In this document: positions 43,153 to 52,017 of the stretch, piece by piece
Layout: each line of letters begins with the position of its first letter
Numbering within the stretch: position 1 is the first letter of the stretch
From: Devosia submarina
GTDB lineage: Bacteria > Pseudomonadota > Alphaproteobacteria > Rhizobiales > Devosiaceae
DNA length: 58,592 nt
NCBI RefSeq assembly: GCF_003056345.1
Contig: NZ_PYWB01000015.1
Span: 1 to 58,592 of the forward strand
Reading direction: 5' to 3'
Notes under the pieces: model-generated
Database searches by the model: none
Told to the model about the DNA's origin: nothing
The model's input: only the letters and a program-made list of their open reading frames with translations
Translations under genes and position numbers: made by a program

Positions 43153-43509
43153 ATGCACCTAAGAGCACTGTCGATGCTGCCGCTGCTTGCTGTGCCCGCC
43201 GCGGCTTATGATCTACCAACAGTAGAGTACCGCGGATCGATGGCTGTCTTGGGCAACTGGCACGATCCGTCGCCAATGCCCAAACCTAAGTCCTTTTATT
43301 GGGGTACCTACCTATTTCAGGCCAATGCTCCGCTTGAGGTCCCCTATACGCAAAGAACAACTTCCATCATAGGCGCAGGATCAAAGAGATCGGGTCTTGG
43401 TGTCATCCGAGACCTAGATTGCTCAGATATGGCAGGCCCGATACAAATCAACGGGCCTGACCCGCACCGTCTCGATGCCGACAATGATGGCGTCGGATGC
43501 GAAGACTAA
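43153..43509 (+). CDS. Excalibur calcium-binding domain protein
   Basis: A 118-residue exported protein. Its signal peptide is MHLRALSMLPLLAVPAAA. The C-terminal RDLDCSDMAG and LDADNDGVGCED form an Excalibur motif, an extracellular calcium-binding loop of DxDxDG type. The middle part is not recognised. A GGTGAG site precedes the start. The gene overlaps the thermonuclease gene by 13 bases. In many bacteria Excalibur domains are fused to thermonuclease domains, so this pair looks like a split version of that arrangement. Confidence 0.75.
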   Translation: MHLRALSMLPLLAVPAAAYDLPTVEYRGSMAVLGNWHDPSPMPKPKSFYWGTYLFQANAPLEVPYTQRTTSIIGAGSKRSGLGVIRDLDCSDMAGPIQINGPDPHRLDADNDGVGCED

Positions 43510-44012
43510 GACTTGTGAAAAAGAGGCCTGACTATCTCACCATGCTCTGTGCTGCCCTGGCCTTTACCGCCGTGGCATCGTTGGGCTGGGTTGCATGGGG
43601 CCAGGCTCCGCAGCCTGACGTGCCGCGGGCTGTAGCCCAACAGCCTGGCTCGGGTGTCCGCTTGACCATGTGCGGCAATCGACGGAACAGCGCGGACAAA
43701 ACCTGCGTCGTTGATGGCGATACCTTGTGGCTCAACGGGGAGAACATCCGCCTCAAAGACTTCGACACGCCCGAGCCACAATCTGCCATCTGTGGCGGTG
43801 AGGCAGAAGTCGCTCTTGCTAAGCAGGCCAGTGCTCGGTTGCTGGAACTGCTGAACAACAATCCGTGGACGATCGAGCGGTTCGGTTTGGATAGCACCAG
43901 CAGCAAACGACGGCTCGCAACCATTCGTATCAATGGTCAGGATGTCGGCGATGTACTGATCGAAGAAGGTCTCGCCCGACGTTGGCCAGACGGGGAAGAG
44001 TTCTGGTGCTGA
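43497..44012 (+). CDS. Thermonuclease (SNase-like) family protein
   Basis: A 171-residue nuclease with an N-terminal hydrophobic anchor or signal (about residues 15-35). The SNase core shows VVDGDTLWL (residues 71-79), IRLKDFDTPE (84-93) and KRRLATIRI (137-145). Arg85, Asp90, Glu93 and Arg138 correspond to the catalytic Arg35, Asp40, Glu43 and Arg87 of staphylococcal nuclease. The fold is complete though compact. A GTG at 43515 (then KKRPDYLTML) is an alternative start. It should act on DNA or RNA outside the cytoplasm with calcium, which the overlapping Excalibur protein also binds. Confidence 0.82.
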   Translation: MRRLRLVKKRPDYLTMLCAALAFTAVASLGWVAWGQAPQPDVPRAVAQQPGSGVRLTMCGNRRNSADKTCVVDGDTLWLNGENIRLKDFDTPEPQSAICGGEAEVALAKQASARLLELLNNNPWTIERFGLDSTSSKRRLATIRINGQDVGDVLIEEGLARRWPDGEEFWC

Positions 44013-44181
44013 GAGAAGGCAAGACGCACGCTAGATCGATGCATCCCGCTACTTAAGAGCGCCCACAAACCGGAACTGATCATCACTTAGTCTTGCGCTA
44101 GGCCGGTCGTTGCAGCGATCACTGAAAGGACTTGTGCGTCGCAACAAATTGCAACGACAATGAACGCATTCACTAGACGTG

Positions 44182-44901
44182 CTATTTAATCTTCCTGGCC
44201 ATACTGGATTGCTCTGAGGCGAAAGTTGGATCTGAGCCCAGGGAGAGTAGAAACGATCCAGTAACTGCGTCATATGCTCCGCCTTTGAACGTGATTGTGG
44301 CGGAATCTCCCTCTTCGACAGTGATGGTTTTCACGCCGAAGCTCTCAGCGGAGAGTTGAAAGCCTCCGGCGAGAATCTGAAGATCAGCTCCTGCATCGGC
44401 TCTGATGCGGAACTGAACAGGTTGAACTTCATCAGCTGCCAGCATGAAGTTCACGTCCTGCATGTCGCTCTCCATCAAGGCAAATGAGTCGGTGGTACCT
44501 AGGCGAACGGAGTACGGAAATGCGGATAGCAGCGGTTCGCCTTCAACTGAATCGACGAAGATGGCGAAGGCACTTTCTTCGGAGTCTGCACGGTTAGCCG
44601 AAGCGATTAGGGGTAACTCGCCCTCAAGCTCCAACTCCGCAGATCCGTATTCACCTCTAGTCATCTGGAAGTCGTCCACCGACAAGTAGCGCTCGGCAAT
44701 TGCCTGCAGCTGATCCATTTGAGCGCGCTGTTCCGCATCCAACTCCCCCAGCATGTCAAAGCTTGCGGCGAAAGGCACAGCGACGACTTCGCCTGCCAAG
44801 GCACTGTTAATGTCTTCAGCAGAAAGACGAACTTCAACCATTTCAGCTTTGCAGGCCGCTAGGGCCGTGGCTACAGCTAGGCTAACTACCAGTCTCTTCA
44901 T
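44182..44901 (-). CDS. Putative lipoprotein of unknown function
   Basis: A 239-residue protein. The start at 44901 gives a short lipoprotein signal with the lipobox ALAAC (Cys17). The longer upstream frame is not favoured. The mature part is acidic, alternating helix (ELDAEQRAQMDQLQAIAERYLS) and beta strands (GSAELELEGELPLIAS, TITFKGGAYDAVTGSFLLSLG). No family is recognised. It is divergent from the DUF4041 gene. Confidence 0.65.
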   Translation of the reverse strand: MKRLVVSLAVATALAACKAEMVEVRLSAEDINSALAGEVVAVPFAASFDMLGELDAEQRAQMDQLQAIAERYLSVDDFQMTRGEYGSAELELEGELPLIASANRADSEESAFAIFVDSVEGEPLLSAFPYSVRLGTTDSFALMESDMQDVNFMLAADEVQPVQFRIRADAGADLQILAGGFQLSAESFGVKTITVEEGDSATITFKGGAYDAVTGSFLLSLGSDPTFASEQSSMARKIK

Positions 44902-45089
44902 GAACATGCCCCCGGAGCGCTGGATCGATTGAAGCATCATTGCAGAGAAAGAACCAGCAGACAAAGCGATGGCACGCCTGTTCTGAAGGTGTCCGGAAGT
45001 GATGATCGAGCAAGTCTGCGTAGCGGCAGCTGCCTGGGTTTCAAGTTCGTTTGCTGTTTCGTACAGTACTCCAGTTAGTGGAGCGTGGC

Positions 45090-46526
45090 ATGTCAGATCC
45101 CGTAGTAATTGCGCTGTTCGCATTGCCGTTTATCGCCGTGATAGTAATGGGGCTTGCGATGTGGCGTGAGCACCGATCCTGGTCAGGAGCTTTGGCCGCC
45201 GAAGTTGCGAAAAGGACGGCACTAGAGACCAGGTTTTCCGGGATCATAGATGCGGATGCTGAGGCGGCCTGCATTGTCGGTGCGGCTGAGACATCGGCTC
45301 ATGAGCGCGAAGCAATGGCGCAACAACGATTATCTTCCCTCAACACGGAAGCCAGTGCTGTAGCCGAGAAACTTGAAGAGATCCGTCGTTTGTACGGTGA
45401 GAAGAAAGCCATCTACGATCGATTGGCAAAGCAGGTTGCGATCTTTGACGACCGGTTAGCGTTCGCCGAAATGGGTGTTTATGAGCCTCATTTTGATTAC
45501 GATTCTAGTGACGAGTTCAAAGCTGCCATAGAGGCTGTTCGCGATCGGCAAAAGTCACTGGTCACGGCCAAAACGGCCGTGATCTGTCGCACAGCATGGA
45601 CGGTCGACGGGAGTGTTTCTAAGGGCAAGACAATGTCGGATCGCGCAATACGACTTACGCTGCGGGCCTTCAACAGCGAATGCGATGCCGCCATATCCAA
45701 TACCCGTTGGAACAACGCTAACGCTATGGAAAAGCGGATCGAAAACGCCAGAAACCAGATCGATAAACACAACGCGTCTAACGCTGTTGAAATAACAGAT
45801 CAGTATTTTCAACTGAAGCTAGAGGAGCTTCGTCTGACGCACGAGTATCGTGAAAAGATCAAAGAGGAGAAGGAAGAGCGCCTGGAGGCTAGCCGGGCTG
45901 CCCGCGAAGAGCAGAAGCTTCTGCGCGAAATGGAGCAGGCTGAGCAAGAAGAAGCCAAATATCAACGACTGCTGGACAAAGCTCAAGCTGAGGCAGCGAG
46001 CGCCGCAGGATCGACACTTGATGCATATACTCAGAAGATTGCTCTGCTTGAACAGGACCTAGCCGAAGCTCACGCAAAGGCAGAGCGCGCTCGCGCAATG
46101 GCGGAGATGACAAAATCTGGATACGTTTACATCATCTCCAATATCGGATCTTTCGGACCCGACTTCGTTAAGATCGGGCTCACCCGGCGGCTTGATCCTG
46201 CCGACCGAGTGCGGGAGCTTGGAGATGCAAGTGTGCCTTTCCTGTTCGACACGCATGCCATCATTTACAGCGACGACGCTCCTGCACTCGAAAGAGCACT
46301 GCATCAGGAGTTTGCGAATGAGCGGGTAAACGCCACCAACTTCCGCAAAGAGTTCTTCCGCGTTTCGATCGACCAAGTAGAAGCAGCGGTGCGCCGGCTT
46401 GCGCCTGCTGCTACCTTCTTTAGCGATATCGAGGCTCAGGAATATCGCGAAACGCTGGCACTAAGGAATGCTCAGCTCACCGCGCAGACTCAGCAAGTGG
46501 AAGCTCATTTTCCCTCGGCGCTCTAG
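45090..46526 (+). CDS. Membrane-anchored DUF4041 / GIY-YIG (T5orf172) nuclease-like protein
   Basis: A 478-residue protein. One N-terminal transmembrane helix (residues 4-24) is followed by a DUF4041 region (about 100-250; AEMGVYEPHFDYDSSDEFKAAIEAVR and a Trp-rich middle) and a long charged coiled coil (about 240-340). A C-terminal GIY-YIG-type T5orf172 domain (343-435) has GYVYIISN, KIGLTRRLDPADRVREL and EFFRV. The start at 45090 is chosen because residues 2-24 form the membrane helix. The family is common in prophages and accessory islands; its job is unsettled and may be anti-invader or DNA processing. It converges with the small ScoMcrA-like gene. Confidence 0.85.
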   Translation: MSDPVVIALFALPFIAVIVMGLAMWREHRSWSGALAAEVAKRTALETRFSGIIDADAEAACIVGAAETSAHEREAMAQQRLSSLNTEASAVAEKLEEIRRLYGEKKAIYDRLAKQVAIFDDRLAFAEMGVYEPHFDYDSSDEFKAAIEAVRDRQKSLVTAKTAVICRTAWTVDGSVSKGKTMSDRAIRLTLRAFNSECDAAISNTRWNNANAMEKRIENARNQIDKHNASNAVEITDQYFQLKLEELRLTHEYREKIKEEKEERLEASRAAREEQKLLREMEQAEQEEAKYQRLLDKAQAEAASAAGSTLDAYTQKIALLEQDLAEAHAKAERARAMAEMTKSGYVYIISNIGSFGPDFVKIGLTRRLDPADRVRELGDASVPFLFDTHAIIYSDDAPALERALHQEFANERVNATNFRKEFFRVSIDQVEAAVRRLAPAATFFSDIEAQEYRETLALRNAQLTAQTQQVEAHFPSAL

Positions 46527-46788
46527 CCCTCTTTTCTAGGTCGAGGGCTGTCCAGTTGCACATCCAGTTCTTGACGCGAGGCCCGGCGTATTGCCCAGCC
46601 GGGGCTCTGTTTACTGCAGCTTTAGCACCTGGCGTAGCTGCCAAGGCTCTGATGGTCCTAGGCGCTCGTAGCAGGGTGGAGCTCGCACTGAACCAATATC
46701 TCTGCAGGAACCGATCTCGACCCACTTGGTCGAATTCCTCCAATGCGGCTTGAACGGCATCACGGCTGGTCAGTAGACCAAGCGACAT
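46477..46788 (-). CDS. Small protein resembling the ScoMcrA N-terminal head domain
   Basis: A 103-residue frame. Its first part (SRDAVQAALEEFDQVGRDRFLQRYWF) follows the pattern of the head domain found at the N-terminus of ScoMcrA-like HNH restriction endonucleases (AVxxALxEFDxLGRxxFLxxYGF). The second part (TIRALAATPGAK, then AAGQYAG-like and VKNWM) follows the usual YDSKAI block, but with the key Tyr-Asp-Ser-Lys changed. No HNH domain follows. It may be a stand-alone domain or an eroded remnant. Its 3' end overlaps the DUF4041 gene by 50 bases. An upstream start at 46839 is possible. Confidence 0.4.
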   Translation of the reverse strand: MSLGLLTSRDAVQAALEEFDQVGRDRFLQRYWFSASSTLLRAPRTIRALAATPGAKAAVNRAPAGQYAGPRVKNWMCNWTALDLEKRARAPRENELPLAESAR

Positions 46789-47574
46789 AGATAAGGGCCC
46801 GAATACCGTGACAGTTACGGCAAGTATGGAGCTTGTCAACCGGCAGGTCGGTTACGTGCTTTACTGCGTGTGGTCAGGCAATTCTGTTGGAGCAGGGGAT
46901 AGATGTGCCAGAGAGTTATACAGGCGCATAGATGTCGCTCAGGGTCCTTCCCCGGGGTAGTGCTTTCCGGGGGGTGCGCGGAGCCCCGCGACCAGACGAA
47001 ATTTGGGTCAGGGTCGTTGACCTTTCTGGTAAAATTGCATCCAGCGTGGGGGTCACTGAGGGGGTCACATAGGCGATAAAGGTATCTTAGGGGGGCTGTT
47101 TACCATTCGAGTGGGGCACGCAATCGTCCCCAACAGAAGGGATATCGGCCTCCAATTTTCGCGGGATTTTGGGACATGAGGGTGAATGGTGAAAGAAGCA
47201 CATGGAGCACTGGAAAACTGGTGCTCCCTTTTGGTGCTCCCTTCCTCAAACCCCTCTAAAATGTAAACTTTCCCGCCTAAAGGAGCATAGGGAGCAGTAA
47301 ACATCTACTTGAGAGTATCTAAATCTATAATTCGCCCTAAAACGTTATGCGTAGGCGAGAGGGTTTAAACACGTAACGCGCAGCCTCCATAAGTTTCCTA
47401 GCGCTCCTCCTGCTCCGTTCGGTACGAAAAGGGGCAGAAAACCCAGACAATCCAAGCGTCTACAGAGGGGAACAGCAAAAGGGGGAGCGGTGGACCCTTA
47501 TGCAAGAATAAACCGCCGCAGATTATCCGAGGGTCTAGGTTATCGCCACGGTATGAAAACCGCTTAGTCGCTGT
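46789..47574. other. Non-coding stretch with GGAGCA repeats
   Basis: About 0.8 kb without a convincing gene. It contains GGGGGTCAC twice near 47050-47070 and a cluster of GGAGCA/TGCTCC units (listed separately). It lies on the downstream side of the primase gene and may hold a replication or packaging site of the integrated element. Confidence 0.4.
47204..47296. repeat. Cluster of five GGAGCA units in both orientations
   Basis: GGAGCAC (47204-47210), GTGCTCC (47221-47227), GTGCTCC (47234-47240), GGAGCA (47282-47287) and GGAGCA (47291-47296). The first two form an inverted repeat, and the second and third are part of a direct repeat GGTGCTCCCTT. The pattern is iteron-like and could be bound by an element-encoded protein. 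Confidence 0.45.
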
Positions 47575-47767
47575 CTAGCCCATCCGGGTAGAGCATCGGT
47601 GTGGCCCCGACGTTTCCAGTTCGGCGTCGGACACCAGATAGCGGGAACCATCGGTCAAAACGGCCTCATATCATTGCGTGGGTGACTTCCACCACATAAT
47701 CGACGTTGATCCAGATGGCGGTGTCCTCTAAGTTTTGGCCATCGCGGGCAATCATGAAAGTAGGCAT
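47575..47767 (-). pseudogene. Frameshifted small gene downstream of the primase
   Basis: The first frame reads MPTFMIARDGQNLEDTAIW then INVDYVVEVTHA before an early stop. A second frame continues as YEAVLTDGSRYLVSDAEL and stops at 47575. Joining them needs two missing bases near 47670. The start lies 10 bases after the primase stop, so this was probably a co-transcribed 60-residue element protein. Confidence 0.5.
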
Positions 47768-47777
47768 GTTTAGTTCG

Positions 47778-50654
47778 TTACACTAGGTTGTCGATGTCGT
47801 CGTCACTCGGGCCGAGGTCTTCGTCCGTAAATCCGTAGTCGTTGGCGAACTCGGCCTCGGTATGTTCTGGAGCTTCCGTGAACGCGAAGCCCCGTTGAAC
47901 GTCTTCACGGCTGGCGTTCTCGCGGGCGTACCAACCTGTGTTGACTCCGCCCCAACGCTTGTAGCGGTTGTCCTTGCCGCGCACGTCCGGCACCCAGCCG
48001 GGCATGGCCTTGATCGCCTTGTCGAGCACTTTCATGATTCCGGGGTTGGAAGTAGGGGGCCAATCAACGCCGAGGGCCGCAGCGGCGTCAGCGGCGCAGA
48101 AGACGGTGCGCTGGACATACTGGCCGTCGATCTTTTCGCCTTTTTCCACGAAGCTGGAGGCTTCCTTGCCGTAGCCATAGGCGAACTCAGTAAGCGTGAT
48201 CGGGTGATCGAAGGCATCGGCCAGATAGCGGGTCCACTCTTCGTCGGCCTGCTGCTCGCGTGCCCCTTCCTGAAGGCGCTTGGCCTCGATCTCGGCCGTT
48301 GTTGTGAGCATCAAGGGCAGGTCTTCGTGCTGGTCGCGGGGGTACATGGCCCGCATTGCGTTGTAGAGCGCCAGAGCCTCGGCCCAGAGCTGCGGCAAGG
48401 CGTCCTGAAGGGCCGTGGTGTCGATGGAGCGGACGGCCACGTTGAGAACCCAGAAACGACGGTTGCCAGTGCGATCCTTGAGGTACACGTCCTCATTGGT
48501 CGTTCCCCAGAAGATGGCCTGACGGCGGATCACGGTGACCACACGATCGTAGGAGAAGCGGACGGTATCCTCGACGCGCGAAAGGAACGCCTTGGTCTCC
48601 GCGACAGCCGTCTTGCCTTGCGAAGCCATTTCCGGCAGCTCGTTGCCCCACTTGCCCGCGATGATCTCGGCTACGGCCTTGGCGTCACCCAGATTGGACG
48701 TGACCTCGCCGAACCACCGGCTGGTGTAGAGGGTGCGGATGAAGGTGGACTTGCGGATGCCTTGCTCGCCTTGCAGGACCGGGGCGTAGTCGAACTTCAT
48801 GCCGGGCTCGTAGACGCGGGCCACTGAGGCCACCAAGACCAGCTTGGCCGTCTCGCGGGCATAGGGGGTGTCGTCCAGACCGAGGTAGTCGATGAAGAGG
48901 CGTTCGGCACGCTGGACGCCATCCCACTCGACGGCCTCAAGGAAGTCCTTCAAGGGGTGATAGCTGTTGCGCAGGGCGGTCATCGCTACGCCATCGGCCA
49001 CGTCCTGCTGCGTCACCTTGCCAAGCCCGTAGCCGACCTTGCCAGGGCCGTTGGGCGTGGCGAGAATGGCACGGACGATCATGTGACCTGTCTGCTCCCA
49101 GCGGTCTCCGTAGGTCTTATCCCGGCAATAGAGGGGCGGCACGATGTCGGTGCGCGTCTTGATGTCATCGAAGAAACGAACGCAACGGGTAAACTCATCC
49201 CAGCGGATCTTTCCGTAGAAGCGGGGGTCATTGTAGAGGATGGCCGCGACGTTGTGGACATTGCTTTCGATGTCGCCATTCTTGTTGACCTGAAGCTCCT
49301 CGGCAAACCATGTCTCGGCGTTGGGGTTTTTGACTTTCCCAGCCTTGGCCTTCTTCGGCTCGATGGGCTCCTCGGGAGTGTCGTCTCCCGGCCTCAAATC
49401 GGCATCGCTGAAGCCCCACTCACCGTCTACGGTGGGGTCAGGTTCGGGGGCGTCTTCTTCCGTGTACTCGGGGCTATCCGTGTGAAGGTCTTCCTTGGCT
49501 TCGTCGCCCTCGAACTCTTCGTCGCCAACCTCGCTGTCATCGAACATCGCGCCGAGGTCGTAGCGGCTCTTGGTCCGCTCGGCCTGATACCGCTTGTCGG
49601 TCCTGACGAACTCGCCCATGGCCTTGGAAGAGGGCAGGTCCATGACGGACGTGTCTTCCTTGGCCTTGTCGTCCAGATGGCCGAACTTGTGGATTCGCAG
49701 TAGGTCCCAAGCGTTGACCAGTTGCTCGCCAACCGGGTCGGACCCGTGCCACGAGTAGAGGAAGCGACCGTCATCCTCGATCACCGCGCCGTTGGACGCT
49801 GTACCGCCTGTGTAGGTGTAACGGGTCTTCCCGCTGTTCTCAGTCGGGTCTACGTAGATATCGGACAGGAACTCGGCGATCAGGTCTTCAATCGGCCAGG
49901 CTCGGCACCAGTCGCCGATCATACCCAGCTTCATGGTCGGGTCTTCAGCTTTGTCGGCCTTGGCCCGGAGCTTTTCTTCGCCCTTATAGAGCGGCAGCAT
50001 ATCGAGGTTGTGGTAGTCGCCGTGGTGCTCTTCGAACCAAGCGAACTGCTCGTCAGGGTCGATCAGCTTGCCCTCATTGCGGTGGCACTGGAACTCCTGA
50101 TCCTTGGACACGGTGGGCAGGAACATCATCTGCGCCTTGCGCGACGATACCACGTCCACCTGTTCCATCGGCTCGTTTTCATAGTCGATTCGCAGGGAGA
50201 TGATGCGGACCAAGGGGCCGTATTCGTCCGGTGTGACCGACCGAGTTGTAGGTAGGACGACGCGGTAGCGCGGGGCTGCCGGGGTTGAGGATCGGGTCGA
50301 GATCGCCATGAACTCGTAGGTGCAGAGCCAGTGGATTCCGCTCTCGATATCCGGCCAGAAGGTGTCCCACGGGTAGTCGCAGTCGAGGGTGATCAGATTG
50401 CGCGACTTGACATTGCGCAGATTGCGGTAGCCGCCCTCGCACTGAGCCCCGGAAATCCAGCCATTGACCGACTTGCGATGGAGCTGCTGGTCACGGTTCA
50501 TAGCCATATAGGCTTTGTGCTTTTCAGCGGTGACCGTGGGTGTGGACAACAGCTTGCAAAGCTCAGCCCATGACGCGGTTTTATTGACCGCCTTGGCGAG
50601 GTTTCGGCCATCACCTTGGGCGAAGAGGACGATTCGGTTGTCGTTCTTCCCCAT
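47778..50654 (-). CDS. VapE-type primase/helicase of an integrative element
   Basis: A 958-residue replication protein. The N-terminal region (about 1-330) resembles archaeo-eukaryotic primase-type domains of phage satellites, with LITLDCDYP (88-95) as a candidate acid-metal site and PRYRVVLPTTR near 128. A charged acidic linker (about 370-445) is followed by a virulence-associated E domain (about 565-790): HPLKDFLEAVEWDG, Walker A GEQGIRKST (629-637), WGNELPEMASQGKTAVAETKAFLS (669-692, containing the acidic B motif) and IFWGTTNEDVYLKDRTGNRRFW (sensor). Such proteins initiate and unwind element DNA. Its start touches the end of the upstream small gene. Confidence 0.85.
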   Translation of the reverse strand: MGKNDNRIVLFAQGDGRNLAKAVNKTASWAELCKLLSTPTVTAEKHKAYMAMNRDQQLHRKSVNGWISGAQCEGGYRNLRNVKSRNLITLDCDYPWDTFWPDIESGIHWLCTYEFMAISTRSSTPAAPRYRVVLPTTRSVTPDEYGPLVRIISLRIDYENEPMEQVDVVSSRKAQMMFLPTVSKDQEFQCHRNEGKLIDPDEQFAWFEEHHGDYHNLDMLPLYKGEEKLRAKADKAEDPTMKLGMIGDWCRAWPIEDLIAEFLSDIYVDPTENSGKTRYTYTGGTASNGAVIEDDGRFLYSWHGSDPVGEQLVNAWDLLRIHKFGHLDDKAKEDTSVMDLPSSKAMGEFVRTDKRYQAERTKSRYDLGAMFDDSEVGDEEFEGDEAKEDLHTDSPEYTEEDAPEPDPTVDGEWGFSDADLRPGDDTPEEPIEPKKAKAGKVKNPNAETWFAEELQVNKNGDIESNVHNVAAILYNDPRFYGKIRWDEFTRCVRFFDDIKTRTDIVPPLYCRDKTYGDRWEQTGHMIVRAILATPNGPGKVGYGLGKVTQQDVADGVAMTALRNSYHPLKDFLEAVEWDGVQRAERLFIDYLGLDDTPYARETAKLVLVASVARVYEPGMKFDYAPVLQGEQGIRKSTFIRTLYTSRWFGEVTSNLGDAKAVAEIIAGKWGNELPEMASQGKTAVAETKAFLSRVEDTVRFSYDRVVTVIRRQAIFWGTTNEDVYLKDRTGNRRFWVLNVAVRSIDTTALQDALPQLWAEALALYNAMRAMYPRDQHEDLPLMLTTTAEIEAKRLQEGAREQQADEEWTRYLADAFDHPITLTEFAYGYGKEASSFVEKGEKIDGQYVQRTVFCAADAAAALGVDWPPTSNPGIMKVLDKAIKAMPGWVPDVRGKDNRYKRWGGVNTGWYARENASREDVQRGFAFTEAPEHTEAEFANDYGFTDEDLGPSDDDIDNLV

Positions 50655-50878
50655 CAGACAGGGCTCCGCTCAAGCTCGAAGATGAAAGCCTTCAACTGAG
50701 CGACAGTGATCGGGCGGTCTACGGACTTGCGCCAGCAGGCGACCGTAGCCGGGCTAGTGTCCGTGATGAGAGCAACGTCTGCTGCACGCAACCTGTAGTC
50801 GGACATGAGCTTGATGAGGGTTTCGGTGCGCCACTGCTGGTCTTGCCAGCACGGGTCCGTGCGGTCAGGAAAGGTCAT
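50654..50878 (-). CDS. Small helix-turn-helix protein
   Basis: A 74-residue protein. LRAADVALITDTSPATVACWRKS (about 29-52) has the shape of a helix-turn-helix, so a DNA-binding control role within the element is likely. Its start overlaps the AlpA-like gene by 14 bases, and its stop adjoins the primase start. Confidence 0.6.
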   Translation of the reverse strand: MTFPDRTDPCWQDQQWRTETLIKLMSDYRLRAADVALITDTSPATVACWRKSVDRPITVAQLKAFIFELERSPV

Positions 50879-51143
50879 CAGATGGTCCGCCTTGTGACTG
50901 GCGAGCAGCGATTGCGGCGTCTAGCCAACCTTGAGGTACCCCGCTGGCACGAGCGCGATTGGACAGCTTCAAAAAGGGAGGAACCACGCCATCTTTGATG
51001 AGCTCGTAATAGGTACTCAGAGAGACGCCATAATAATTTGCAGCCTGCGCTGGGCGTAGCATGGGGCCTCGGGGGACAACACTGCACCAGGGCGCGTTGC
51101 TAGCAATTGGGGCAGCTTGGTTATTCTTGGTTGATTGAGACAT
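50865..51143 (-). CDS. AlpA-like excisionase/regulator
   Basis: A 92-residue protein. The core MLRPAQAANYYGVSLSTYYELIKDGVVPPFLKLSNRARASG is an AlpA/excisionase-type winged helix-turn-helix: helix-turn-helix, then a wing ending in a basic residue near the position where AlpA reads LGxRxVG. The start at 51143 sits behind GGAGCG; a longer frame begins at 51200. In P4-like satellites such proteins activate integrase or excision. Confidence 0.7.
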   Translation of the reverse strand: MSQSTKNNQAAPIASNAPWCSVVPRGPMLRPAQAANYYGVSLSTYYELIKDGVVPPFLKLSNRARASGVPQGWLDAAIAARQSQGGPSDDLS

Positions 51144-51312
51144 AAGGCGCTCCGGACGAATTCGGACCAACTTTGCCCAATGCGGAATTTGCTGTCCCAA
51201 CTTGCGCTAGAAGCCTGCTAGCGGACTCGCATTGCTGGAATGAAAGCGCCCGCATTCTGCGCGTTCAATTTCGTGCGGAGCTCTTGAACCTGCGTGTTGT
51301 CTCGCAAAACAG

Positions 51313-52017
51313 CTAAGTTATGGCGTCGTTTGTGCAACGGATGTCCTCAGCCCATTTCAACAAGCTCGGTGTGTCCCGGTGCTTCCAAAGTGCCCGAACC
51401 CATGCTCTGATGGATGAATCCTGCGCACCATCGCTGTTGCCGAATTGATCAAGCATGTCGATGCGAAACGCCTTCAGTTGACGCTGGTCTGCCGGCGGAT
51501 TGGCATCCCAGGCAGCAACGATCTTTTGCTTGGCTTTGTATTGGGGTGTAGAGTTACGGGTAGAGATGCCGCCCTTACTTTGGATGGACGCCTCGCCGCC
51601 TTCTTCAAGTGTTGCAACTAGTTGCCTAAACGCGGAACTATCAACAAAGGGCAGCCAAGCTGGCTTGTATGCGAAACTATGGGCGACCTCCGCCCACTTG
51701 AGAGGTGGCCGAGCCGTTCCTGTGAAAAGTTCCGCCGCTATCTCTAAATCAGCGGTCAATTGAAGACGAACCAAATCCCAATCGACGGGATACTGATCAG
51801 TAAACTTTGCTAGTGAGCCTGGGAGCAAACTTCTAAAACGTTGGTGACCTTGAGCCATGTCGAAGCGCTCGGGATCAAGGCCTGCCATCACCAGCGAAGC
51901 TCTGCGTGCTGACCAGAATGGCTCTTCCAGCAAGCTCAACAGAATGCCAAGTTCGTAGTCCTCTTTGGAATTGCGGTTGATAGGCGCGGTCTCGCCTTGC
52001 TCATGTTGCTTCGGCAT
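51313..52017 (-). CDS. Unknown protein of the integrative element
   Basis: A 234-residue protein preceded by a good ribosome site (TTGGAGCG) and overlapping the integrase 3' end by 17 bases, so it is probably translated with integrase. It is helical and polar, with several Trp residues (EEPFWSARRASLVMAGLDPERFD, WAEVAHSFAYKPAWLPF). No family is recognised. Confidence 0.65.
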   Translation of the reverse strand: MPKQHEQGETAPINRNSKEDYELGILLSLLEEPFWSARRASLVMAGLDPERFDMAQGHQRFRSLLPGSLAKFTDQYPVDWDLVRLQLTADLEIAAELFTGTARPPLKWAEVAHSFAYKPAWLPFVDSSAFRQLVATLEEGGEASIQSKGGISTRNSTPQYKAKQKIVAAWDANPPADQRQLKAFRIDMLDQFGNSDGAQDSSIRAWVRALWKHRDTPSLLKWAEDIRCTNDAIT

